A DNA stretch of 64,000 nt, taken from assembly GCA_013397795.1 (NCBI GenBank), contig VZTJ01004095.1, positions 390,499-454,498 on the forward strand. Direction: 5' to 3'. The DNA comes from Orthonyx spaldingii (lineage: Eukaryota; Chordata; Aves; Passeriformes; Orthonychidae). Positions 12,103 through 24,000 of the stretch are shown here, one piece after another. The translations under genes were made by a program, and so were the position numbers. The first letter of the stretch is position 1. Each line of letters begins with the position of its first letter. The notes beneath the pieces were generated by a model. The model did no database searches. It worked only from the letters and a program-made list of their open reading frames with translations, and had not been told where the DNA came from.

Positions 12103-15100
12103 TGAGGCAGAGTTTAATTCCAAAGACTTGTGCTGCTCAGGTCTGAAGATGGTGAAATACCATCTCATGTCACTCTACAAGTGAAATTCCCTTTCTAAAA
12201 AAAATTATAAGTGTATAAATATATTTTATGGCAGTAAAGCATGTGGCTATAATGAATATGAAGCTTCCAACGTGGCGGGATGTCATTCCCTTAGGATAAA
12301 CTTGTTTTAGCTGCTATGTATTTCATTTATTGTATTGCTGCCCTCATCATGATCAGTTGTAGTGCCATAATTTTTGCAAATGCCCGTGTAGAGACACATG
12401 TTCCGTTTGTGTTGCTGGCTCAGGAACTCTCACAGTGGTGAATATTAAACACCTTTTGTGAGCGGTGCAGGCGGGAGACGCTCACTGTGCGGTTCCTGGT
12501 GGGAGCTGGTGGTTCTGGAGGCTGGTGCTTAGCTCCAGACGGGAATTTCTGCAGGATAGCTGTCACTGTGGCTCGGTGTCCTGCTGCTGGTAAGATCCCA
12601 GTGTGGTCGGTGCTGCTCTTTGGTGTGTTATTTTGTGTATTCTATGGCTGGGAAGTGGCTGCACATGCTGTTGTTGGGCCAAGTTTCTCAGGCTGTGAAA
12701 TGAGCATCCATGATAGCAGAAGACCCTAGAACTGATGGACTCAACAGAGATCATTAGCCTGGCTAAAAATCCCCATGGAGGGTGATGGCATCCTGCTTTG
12801 TGGAGCTTTAGTATCTGCAAATCCTGGATTTCCCTGTACCTAGAGCAGACCTGCTTTGTGCAGGGGGAATGCAGGGCTGGAGTACCCCTGGTGTGGGGTA
12901 TTTGGACTGAGTTGGTATCAGGAATAAGGAGAAGAGGCACAAACATCTGGTGAAGTATTATTTCAGGACACATTATTTTGTTATGAAATAACAACAAAGC
13001 CAGAGGAATGTGATTGGCCCAGGCAAGCTTCAAACTGTGCGAGCGTTTTACTGAATAATGCAGGCTGGGGCTTGCTGGGGTTATATAATCACGGAGGAGG
13101 AAGGAGTTTGAGTGTGGCACGGCAAAATCAGCTGAGCTTTTCAGATGGCTGAAGATACCTGACTGCAGTCAAAGGGAACCCGAGTGAATACAAAATACTC
13201 GGATGTCCTGCTGTATCGGAGCATCTTGTCAAATCATGCTTCTAATGAGCGGTGCAGAAACACACATAGAGAAAAAGCTCTGGCATTATTTTGGGTCCTG
13301 CAGTGTCTCTTACTGTATGTGGAATGTTGCATTGCACCAGCTTCTAAATAAAAATACGGTGAAGTTTCTTCAGCCAGGATGTAGCTGGCCTGCAGAACTT
13401 TGCAGTGATGAAGATGGTTGGGTATGAAAGGCCTTCACAAGCTTGCGGGGAGCTCAGTAAGAGAAACAGGGAGGTACCGTGATTTAAAGTGGGATTTGGT
13501 TTATATTAATAAATGAATCTCCCTCACTTCAACCCACCTTTTCTTATCATGTACAGATCATCCTATAAAGATCCTAATCAGTTTATAGAATATTGCAACT
13601 AAACAGTAAGGTTTGCTTACTACACAGTTATTGGCTGGTGTTCTCGTAGCCCATGCTTTGTTTAGAATGCTTTTGCAAGGAACAGCAGGGACTGTGCAGG
13701 AAGAGTGTTCAGAGTGAGCTCCTGAGCTGAAATGGTTTATTAAAGCTGGAAAGCCGAGGGTGCCGATTCCCATGTAGGGAGGGCTGCAGGGTGCAGGATG
13801 GCTTTGGCTGTGCCTGGGTGACACGTTGCCCCTGGGGAGGAGGAACCAGCCTGGCCCTGCACTGGCAGAGGCTACGTTTCCCAACCTGGCTGTGCTGTCT
13901 CCCAGTCTGGGAGGAAGAGCTGGGGAGGAGGAAGGGCTGGAGAGTGAGGGAAACATGCTGAGCAGCTGTGCCAAGAGCCCAGAGACATTTTAGCTGCTTG
14001 AATATAGAGGTGCTTTGATCTACAGTGAATAAACCGATAATGCTTAAATTATGAATTCTTTTTCTTTGTCTGAAAAGCTGGATTAGCGTGGCTTTGTTTG
14101 AGTAGTGACTATTGGGCAACCTTTTCCTGCAAGGGCTGCTCGATGTGTGTTTACAGCTGGGTGCTTCGGTCGTGCTGTGCTGGTGGAGGGGCTTGGTGAC
14201 ATAACAACTCCCGCACGTCCTCGTCTCCTCTGCTTCAGATTGAACATAAACCCCGCTGAAAACATGGCCTCGGCCTTCGTTACGATGTGGAGCTAATGAT
14301 TAATCGGCAGGAGTTGTGGAAGGGAAGAGGCACTAGAAGGCCTTGTTTTCGTTTGAGTCTGCAGAGTGGGAGCCAAGTGAAGGCACCTCTTTGTTTCTGT
14401 TGGTCTGGCAGAGATTGCAAAACACAGCCTTGGGAAGAGCTGACGCACAGGTGTAGCGATATGAGGCGAAGGTTGAGAGGAGCTATTCTGCCAACGCTAC
14501 CAAAGGTCGTGGCCATGCCTCCCTTGGCCTTTTGTCCCCTCTTCCCAGCCCTCTGCCCGGACAAAGGTTGCTCCTCAGAGCACATTCACCTCCATCTTGC
14601 CTTGCCTCGGCGTAAGGAAGCGCTGTGCTCTCGCTGCCTCTCCTCCCCCGGCCCTTCAGAAAGTGTCGTGGTTTTTTCCTTGTAACGTTACTGTGCTGCA
14701 GTGAAGCCGTGTGGTGATGCAGCACTGCAGATCTCCCTCCTCTCCCCCGGTCTCCTCCCGGCAGCATCTGCCAAGACAGGAGCAGCTCGGAGAGACGCCA
14801 ATGGGTGCGGCCAGGCCGGATCGCTTGGCACATTGATCCTCGCGGTGGGGACCGAAGGGTGTCTGCAATCACAGGACTGTGGCAGAGCATGGAAAACGCA
14901 AACCTTCCTCTTCCAGCAGCTGCCCTGGAATACCCAGGGCTCCCTCCTCCTCTGTTTTCTTTCATCCCCCCCTTCTGCTCCCTTTCTCCTCCTCCCGCCT
15001 GCCTCCCTCACTTTCAGCAAAGGCGATTGTCACCGATTATCCTCGGGGCCTGTCAAGGGTACGGGGCAGGACACCAAAGCACAGCGTATATTTATGTATC

Positions 15101-17727
15101 TGGATAACGGGGGGATTAAAAGGCGCTGTCTCGGAGTGGAGTGATTTAGTACCACGGCTGCAGTGCAGTACAGTAGTAGCCTCCTCCCCCATCCATTTTG
15201 TGTTTAGGAAAAAAAATGTAATAACCAAAGTACACTTCTTGCAATATAAAAATTAATATTGGGAAGAGTTGCACCTTTGCTAGGTGGTTTTTGTGGTAGA
15301 TGGAGACCTTATTACACTGTGTTTTGTATCCTCTCTGCTTTCTGGGCAGCATGAGCTCAGATATTTGAACATTTTAACACACTCTGGATCTTCTGCAGGA
15401 AAAGAATGTCAGAGGTCTGACTGTGTATGTATAATAACATGTACGTGTTAGGATTTCAGAATTAGGCAGTAATGCCAAGGTGGTGAGCAGGCAGTCGTTC
15501 AGAGCCCAGCTCAGATGTCACTGGCAGGCAGTGCTTCATGTAAGGTGGGCCCTGGTGGCTGCAGTCAAAGGACAACTAAGATTTTAGGGATATTGATACC
15601 ATTTTCAATAGTATCTTAATCCTATTCCCCCCTCGCCCCCCCCGAAGATTGAAGGCAAATATGGGCTCATGTTGCCAGAAACTGAACATGTAAACAGTGA
15701 GCAAAAGGAAAGTGTGTATTCTAACCAGTCAGTTTGGAAACTACATGGTTTAGATATGAGGGTTGGACCCCATCTTTGTTTTCAGAGAACTGGCACTGAA
15801 ATATTGTGTTAAAGGGCAATCCTAACTAGGATTCCTAATTACTTTCCATATTTTTTGTCACATTCATTCATGGCATGAACATTTTCTCAAATAGGCTCTT
15901 TCCTGTTTCCCTTCCCTCTCCTTCCTTTTCAGTTCCTTCTCCTGCTCTCTCTACATCTGCCACATCCAATTAGGCCATTTTTTTCCTCACACAGATTTTA
16001 TTAACCATATCCTCTATTCTTCTGGGCTTTCTAAATCTTGCTTTCAAGGCAAGATAACCATATCCAGCTTTCAAAGAGAGCAAGCTTTGAGAAGCAGCTT
16101 TCCTGTAGTTCCATTTGCCATTATTTGAAGCTTTGAATTAAATAAAATACAAAGAAACAATAAAAAAATAACCAGAGCATTACAGATTAGGAAACTCCCA
16201 AGAAATAACGTCCCTGTGCTGTACCCAGGGGCACAAAGGTGACAAGCTCAGCTCTGGGTAGCTGAGAGGCAGGAATGTGTTTTGTGTGTGACCGTGTGTT
16301 TTTATGCCCAACAAGGCATTTTTTTCTTGGAAGATGCTCTTGTTCGTGCACACATCCGTGTTCAGTGGAATATAAACCAGGGAAAAAAGGGCTCTAAATC
16401 CAAACCAGGTTATATATAAGTGTAGTAGGTCAGGCTGCAATGAGAAGGCAGCAGTCAGCGAGGCAGGTTTTCAGATCGTATTTAAGGATTAGTCATCCAA
16501 CAACAATGATGAAATTGTAAGGTGTAGGAAAAGCCAGGCATGAAACCGAGGCAGCTCCAGGATCTGACAGCGTGTGTGCCTCAGCCTGGCAGTTGTATTC
16601 CCTCTTCCCTGTGTGTGTGGCTCAGAAGAGTTTTGCCTGTCTAAGCTCTGTTTACATCTGCCCAGCCTTGTGCTGCCTTTGTGCATAGAAATTTTTTTGC
16701 AATAATTCTTCATGGAGTTTACAAATACTTCCTGATTAGGGTTTTTTTATTTGTGCGTCCCTTTCCTCTATGTCGGCACATTCAGAAGTACACTTTTTGC
16801 CTCTTCTTGTCCTGGATTACCAACTGCAATTCAAAGCTTTTCCCTGGTTTGCTCAGAATCTTTTGGCTGAGAGAACTGAGCACCCAAACCCTGCAGTTGT
16901 TGGCTGTTAAAACATGACTGTGCTCATCCCTCCCAGCTTGTCCTTTCTGCTGTGAATGGATGCAACTTATTTAAATACGTTTTTACATCTTGTTTCCTTG
17001 TGTACACAAACATGTTTGGGTTTATTTGTGTTTTACATAGACATTTACTCATCCGTAAGTGCCAGTGTTGCAGTTACTTAACATGCATTACGTAGGGTGG
17101 TGTCACATTCCCTCGGCATTCCTGGGCGCTCCTGTTGGGCGGCTGGGTCTGGCGTGGGGGTGGGAGGCTGAACCCCAGCAGCACCGGGGTCTGGAGACTC
17201 TGTGCCACCCGCATGTCCTGCGGAGTGTGGGAGGTAAATGGGTTTGAGATCAGGAATGAGCATCACAGCGGAGACTCTGGGTTAAATACAGATCGGAGTA
17301 GTGGAATTGCTGTGTCAAGGTCATTCGTCTCCTAAGAAAATTGTTGGCTGTCTGTATTTTTAATTGTGACACGGTTTCGTTTTAATTGTGCCTCTTTAAT
17401 TGTGTCAGACTAACGATGTGCAGGGTGCTCTGGTTGCGAACACCTTTCCATTTCTTCAGCTGCTGCTGCTCTGTTGCTATAAAAAGGGTGATCCCATGGT
17501 AGGCTCCCCACACCGCCAGAGATGATTTTAAATGTAACCATGGAAAGTTGAAATGGCCTTTTCCCTCTCCAAATGGCTTTTCCCCTCTTGGTGTCTCCCA
17601 GCCATTGATTTTCCTGCCACATGGGAAGGGTGAAGGGTTGGATGTTGATTTGCCGGAAGCAATGTTATTAAACGTGGTCTTTTCCCACCAGCACTAACCT
17701 GTGTACTCTGCTTTGCTTCTCTTCCAG

Positions 17728-18048
17728 ATATGGACGTGTCGAAAGTGTCAAAATCCTCCCTAAGAGGGGGTCGGAAGGCGGAGTGGCAGCGTTTGTGGAT
17801 TTTGTGGACATCAAAAGTGCGCAGAAGGCACACAACTCTGTCAACAAAATGGGAGATAGAGACCTACGGACGGATTATAATGAGCCAGGAACCATTCCCA
17901 GTGCTGCGCGGGGATTGGATGATACAGTTTCCATAGCATCTCGTAGTAGAGAGGTTTCTGGGTTCAGAGGAGGTGGTGGGGGGCCCACTTACGGCCCCCC
18001 ACCATCACTTCATGCACGGGAAGGACGTTATGAGCGGAGACTTGATGG
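17728..18048 (+). CDS. SPEN: SPEN exon 2: second half of RRM1 and Gly/Arg-rich linker
   Basis: The exon follows a CTTCCAG acceptor and ends at a GTAAGT donor. It begins with the third base of an Arg codon and ends after two bases of a Gly codon, so both sides are phase 2. The translation starts YGRVESVKILPKRG, covers about residues 29-134 and completes the RRM1 fold that begins in exon 1. The strand carrying the RNP1-like motif reads GGVAAFVDFVD. After the RRM come NEPGTIPSAARGLDD, a run of five glycines (FRGGGGGPTYGPPP) and ERRLDG. RRM1 is less conserved for RNA contact than RRM2-4 in the published human work. The start codon and RNP2 strand of RRM1 are upstream of the window. Confidence 0.97.
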
Positions 18049-21000
18049 GTAAGTTCCAAGGTTTCTCTAGGCAGGTATTTTGTATTTGATATGGTGAGAA
18101 ACACAAACTCGTATCTAGGGCCCCCAGATGGATTTAAAATTTTGGGAATTATCTATGTTTCCTATTTTGGGTTGGAAACGGAAGTGATTTCTATCCCAGT
18201 GGCTGGTACCTTGTGGATCCATAGAGGATGTGTGCTGCAGCTGGTTGGATATCTACCTACACTTGAAATAAGGTGGTTTTAAGATGGAAGATTTCCTTTG
18301 GCCAGCATCGATATTGGAGTTACTCTTTTCTAGAAGTAACGATCCCTTTTCTTGGATAATATTAAGGCCTTGCTGGATGTATCCCTGCTGCCAGATGGAG
18401 CTATCTTACTCTACAACATGTGGTGAAGTTCTCTGTGGAGTATCTTCGGAATACTAGAACGTAGAATTCGGTGAAAGCTTGATGCCTAGCTCTCAGTTCT
18501 CACTATATGCAGCGGGTATGTTAATTGGATTGTCACCACAAAATTCATAGTAGACTCTAATGATGCAGCCCCTTGGATTCTACCGACAACACTTAGCCAT
18601 GGAAATAACGCTTGGATGGAGAAGACCGAAGGCAGCTTGTGATGGTTCCATTTTGGATCTACATCATTTCCAAGTTATTGGGATTATTCTTTCTGATGGT
18701 ATTGGCAAAAAGAGATGACGGACATTACTAAATTTTGGAAATTATAGTTTATTTTTTTTTTTAAAGCTGGGATAAGAACTACTGCCTTGAATTTATTGGA
18801 TGGTATACAGTCAAGACGCCAGTAGCCCTGGGGAGTGGATTACTATCTAGTCTCTTAAAAAGCTCTCTGCTGCTCCACATTAAACATACTTTAGCTTTAA
18901 GGACGTGGTGCTAATACCCGTTTGTGGATACACCAGTGAGAAGTGACTGGGCTGGATGGTTACCAAGGCGGCCAGAGGATGCCTGCTGGCAGCAGCGTGA
19001 GGGCCCTCGGGCCTCGGGGGATCTTCTACTAGCTGCTTGATTCAGACTTAGGGCTGGAAATTAAAATTATGGATCTATTTAAGTGCCTTCTGTCTCAAGA
19101 AAGAAGTCTGGGGGTTTCAGAGTTACGGTTTCAGTCTGGGACTACTTCCGTCCAGTGGAATTTTTTTTTGTGTCTTGTCACTAAGATTTTTTTTTTCTTG
19201 TTGGTTCATCTAAAATATCATTTGACACCCTTGCCCATTAAGAAGGTGGATTACCCCTGTAAGAGGGGCCAAAATTGGGGAAGTTATGTTCACAATTCTC
19301 TCCCTAGATTTAATTGGGAATATAGGTCGTGTTTCCACACTTGGAAAAGGTTGGTATGTCCTGCCCTGTGTATATTAGCCCCTCTCCTAACCCAAGTCAA
19401 ACCCTCTCTTTCCACTAACTCCAGTAGCACTTAGTACTAATAGATAAATGAAGAAAGCACTGTAGCCGGTAGCTGTTCAGCTCTGCTTCCTCTGTCTGTC
19501 TTCTGTGTCCTTCTCACGGATAAGGATTTGTTCTTTCTGTCAGCCCTGTAGCAGTAACCTGCTAGAAAATACTGCTTTTTCTCTGACCTCATTAAATCAG
19601 CTCTCACTGATTAACACTTTGTAGGATGCTAAATGCAATCGTTTATAAAATTGTTGATCTTGGTCCTTCAAAAGGGGGAAAAAACCAAAACAGAGACACA
19701 TTTCTGTGCCAGATCCTGAAATATCTTTCAAAGTTCCATTGTTGCGAGCAAGAGGTAATGGAAATAGAAAGGCAACAATGAATTTCAAGCAGATGTAGAA
19801 GTTAACAACATTCTCTTGCAGTGGTTACGTAGTTTCTTATGTATAATTTGAGAGAACAAATGCAGGCAAGATGTGAGGGAGCTCTATAGAAAGCTTGATA
19901 TGAGTTATAATTTAACAACAGAGAGTGAATATATTGAGAGGATTAAGGATCTAGTGATTCATTGGAGAAGGAATGGAAGGAACTTCCTGAGACACTAATC
20001 GAAAAAAGATTCAAATCCCATTTTCAGTTTATAAAAGATCCCTGAAATATTTCTGCCATTCGAACTAGAGCTGTGATGCAGGAGAGGAGGAGGAGGCACA
20101 AGGCAGAATTGGGTTATCAGGATTCAGGGGATTGAAGTGACTCATAACAGATTCTGAAGGAAGAATCTGAGAGAGAAGGCTGAAAAAAAAAGGTTGAAAT
20201 GTCCTTCATAAGATGGATAATTAATTTTTAAATTAACTTTGGCTACCCTGACATATTGAGAATTTTAGAAGTATTTTTTAAATGTTCAACGTAACCATTC
20301 TGGATCTTCTATTTTGTGGATGTAACTAAGACGTACTGTCCTGGTACTTGTCTAAATCAGAATACTCAACTATTTGTAGTGTTCCTTTATCTGTCAGTTT
20401 TACTATCTCTTTATTTGAGAGATCATGCTCTCTCAGAACATCACCGAGCCTTTCTCAATTTAAAATGTTTGAAATACTGAAATGAACTGGACCATAGCTG
20501 CTGGAAAATAGCAGCTTGTGCAGTAGAAATTCTGTGATTGCAGCAACAGCAGCAGTCACAATAAGAATACCACCTAAAAATTGGATTCCCAGTCCTTATG
20601 TAGGGTCACAGTATCTTCTGGGGACCTGCATCCTCACAGTTCCAGCATTAGTAATGGAGATGTTGCTTTGTCATCCACAGCTTTTACAAGAAATGAGTAT
20701 AGCAATCTGGTCAAAGCAAAAATTCCCTCTAAGAGGGTGAAATATTTTAGAACAGCAACAAGAAACCCCCTGATTTTCTGGGAATTCTCTATGGGTTATG
20801 CCACCCCTTTTGAAAGCAGCTTCTTACCTCTGGGTCATGCTTTGCATGGAGGCTTTCATGGCTACAGCCCAATTTGTGATGCCATTTTTGCAGAAGGATA
20901 ATTACAAGAGCTCCAGTAATTACCAGATTTTGAAAAAAAAAAAAACCAAAAATTTGAAGCTCTTAAGCAAAAATGGAGAGGAAAAGAAGAAGTTAATGAT

Positions 21001-24000
21001 GATGTCCACAAACACGAAGTTTTTCTTGTTTATGGAATTTAAAAGAACAACTGAAATGAGGATTCTGCCCTGGAAAGCAGAATTTTTTTCCTGTGCAGGC
21101 AAGTTGCTGGTCATGAAAGCCCCACATTGTGATTAAACCAAAATGATTGCTCAGCTTGATCGTATACAAATATAATTTTGGAGTCAAGTAAAATGTTTTG
21201 AAGTTTGTCAGTGTTTGCTTGATAGGTTATTGCTGGTTAGTGGAGAAGCAGTCGCAACAATAAGTCGAGTGCTGCTGTGAATGTTTGCATGATTTGCTTT
21301 TAGTTGTGCCTGCCCCTTTCTGATGCAATATTTTTCCCCCTTCCCAAATGCAGGGCTTCAGATAACAGGGAGCGTGCTTATGAACATAGTGCCTATGGAC
21401 ACCATGAGCGGGGGACGGGCGGATTTGATCGGACGAGACATTACGATCAGGATTACTATAGAGACCCTCGGGAGCGGACCTTACAACACGGGCTCTATTA
21501 CACTTCTCGGAGCCGAAGTCCAAACCGCTTTGACGCTCACGACCCCCGATACGAACCTAGGGCCCGGGAGCAGTTTACATTGCCCAGCGTGGTACACAGG
21601 GATATCTACAGGGATGACATTACACGGGAGGTACGAGGCCGAAGGCCGGAGCGGAACTACCAGCACAGCCGCAGCCGGTCGCCGCACTCGTCGCAGTCCA
21701 GGACGCAGTCCCCGCAGCGCCTGGCCAGCCAGGCCGCCCGGCCCGCCCGCTCCCCCAGCGGCAGCGGCTCCCGGAGCAGATCTTCCAGCAGCGACTCCCT
21801 CAGCAGCAGCAGCAGTACCAGCAGCGACAGGTAGGTCCCTGTGCTGGGGGCTGTGCGGGTCGGTTCTGAGGTGTGAGCCCAAGGAGTTGTTCTGTGGCAA
21901 GGCCTTGGTCGTTGGCGGAGAAGTGAACTGAAGTGAAATGTGAAAGTGCTCAGGTGGCGCGAAGGGTTCCAAGGGGAGCGCTGGTGCTGTTGTTCATTAT
22001 TTTCCGTGGTGGATCCGTGCAGCATCCGTAAGATGGTGGCTGGGCAAAGCAGGGATGTACAGATACAAGGCATTGCTGCCTGTGTGCCTGGAGAATGGGG
22101 TCACTTTTATTTGCTTCAGTGAGAGAAAAAGCAAATTTTAAGGTCAGCCACATTGTACTGGTTACTCTTCAACGTACTTTGGGAAATGATGAGTGGTATT
22201 GTTCTGTTTCTTCTCATTCCCTGTTGCAGCTGACACTCACAGGGTTGATCTGTCTGTTGCCTTCCTATTTTTTCCCCTGCTGCCTTACAGCAAAAATTAC
22301 AGACTTGGAAGAATTAAAAGAAAGTAATTCAAGTTTGCTATTCCTAGGGATGTGTTTCCCATGTCCTTGGTTGTGCAATAGCTCTGCATTTGCATGGCTT
22401 TACAAAATACCTATGGGGGGAAAAAAAAGGTGTTAGATAATCACTGATTTCTTTTAAGAATTTTTAAATTCATGTTGGAGTGCCTCTCTGATATTTAGCC
22501 TTTCAAGAGTAAATTCACCCTAAGAGTGGAAACCATGAAACTACGGTTGCACCCATAAACGTTTTATGCTCTTTGGCGAAGAGCTGTGCTCTTCAGGAGG
22601 GTTTGCAGAGTTGGCAGCATTTCCTTTGCATACCAGGTCTTTTCTAAAACTGAAAATATTCATTAAGTAAATAAGTGTATTGGTAGAGTGTTCAATTTCA
22701 CAAGGGCCTGGAATGACAGGACACAGGGAATGGCTTCCCACTGCCGGAGGGCAGGGCTAGATGGGATACTGGGAAGAAATTCCTCCCTGTGAGGGTGGGC
22801 AGGCCCTGGCACAGGGTGCTCACAGGAGCTGTGGCTGCCCCTGGATCCCTGGCAGTGTCCAAGGCCAGGCTGGATGGGGCTTGGAGCACCCTGGGATAGT
22901 GGAAAGTGTCTCTGTCGTGGCAGGGAGTGGAATTAGATAACCTTGAAGGTCCCTCCCAGCCTGTTAGAGGATTCTGTGATTATCACTGTGAATGGAATTT
23001 TACCACTGGCAGAACTCTCTGACCAAGGGAATTACTCTCAGAAAATTTTACTTGAATGTTGAACCTTCTGGAAGGGTGAGATGGGCTGACGCCCACGGAC
23101 AGCGTACAGAAGGGAAGATGAGGAAATCAGTTTCTCTTCTTCTGATTGCCCCACCCCCTCATGTCTAAAGAATCATGCAAGGATTTATTTACTTCTTCTA
23201 ATTACTGTTTTCTCCTCCTGGATTTAGAAATCCAGGTCCTGTCTCAGCTGGACAGCAGGTGAAGATTTAAGACAACTTTTAGGCTGCATTAAATACTTGT
23301 TTGTTTATTTCCAACACTTCTCTCAATGAGAGCTTAATGCTTGAATAAAGACAGTCCTTTGTCAAAGATTTTTCACACTTATTACAGCTCGGAAAATTCA
23401 GTGAGATTTCCAGAGGTCTCAAAAAAAATCCTAGAGTAGATGGATTGAAAGGAGGTCTGGTTACATTTAAGGTTTAATAAAAAAATCTCAAGCAGGGGAA
23501 GAAGAAAAAAACTCTACTGGTGCTTCTTTGCTCCTTGTGGAATGAGAAGGGCGTCCAAGAAACTTGTAATATTTATAAAATGTCATTGTTGGAATGTCGA
23601 GGCGGGATGAAATACTGTTCTGAATTGGAGAGGACTAAATATGATCCCAGTGGAACCAAGTTTTAAGATTTAATGAGAAGAAAAGCAGCGTCTGCTGTGC
23701 TTGAGCATTTCATTTTCTTGGCAATTTCTAGTTGTAGTAATGGAAAAGTAGACGATACGCTGGGAGGAAATAAAACATTTTTTTCTTATTAATACAATAA
23801 AATCAAACTCAGTCGAGCAAGTAATGGAATCTGGTGGATTGTATATTTAATTTTGAAGGATCAGAAAGGAGTTTTATATGTTTCTCAGCAATCAGTTAGA
23901 TGTTAATAAACATTTAACCCTCTCTTTACTTCGGGAAGCAAAACCCCACCTGGCCTTGAAGCACAAGTGTTTAATTTTCAACACACTTTGAATTTAGCCA

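Larger units (their letters stand above)
1..17727 (+). other. SPEN: SPEN intron 1 (5' end outside window)
   Basis: No exon 1 coding sequence (human begins MVRETRHLWVGNLP) is present, so the window opens inside intron 1. The first 2 kb are comparatively rich in CpG and may be the shore of the promoter island upstream (inference). The rest is AT-moderate unique sequence. I see a GGA repeat (347-371), a CpG-rich patch (about 1380-1930), a GGCTGG-rich cluster (8118-8172), a zinc-finger relic (9180-9390), a small hairpin (12084-12102) and no confident CR1 copy. Open frames here are short and without recognisable domains. Confidence 0.85.

Noticed and set aside
14100..15010. Several overlapping 100-160 codon frames on both strands
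   Set aside because: The region is GC-moderate with few stops by composition. Frames overlap on both strands and none has a domain.
20516..21136. Overlapping 74-112 codon frames in intron 2, considered as a retroelement remnant or small gene
   Set aside because: No domain, family motif or splice context that I recognise. The nearby A-run alone does not show a retrocopy.
22186..22233. C/D-box snoRNA-like boxes (ATGATGA then CTGA)
   Set aside because: The boxes are under 50 bases apart with no terminal stem or internal boxes.
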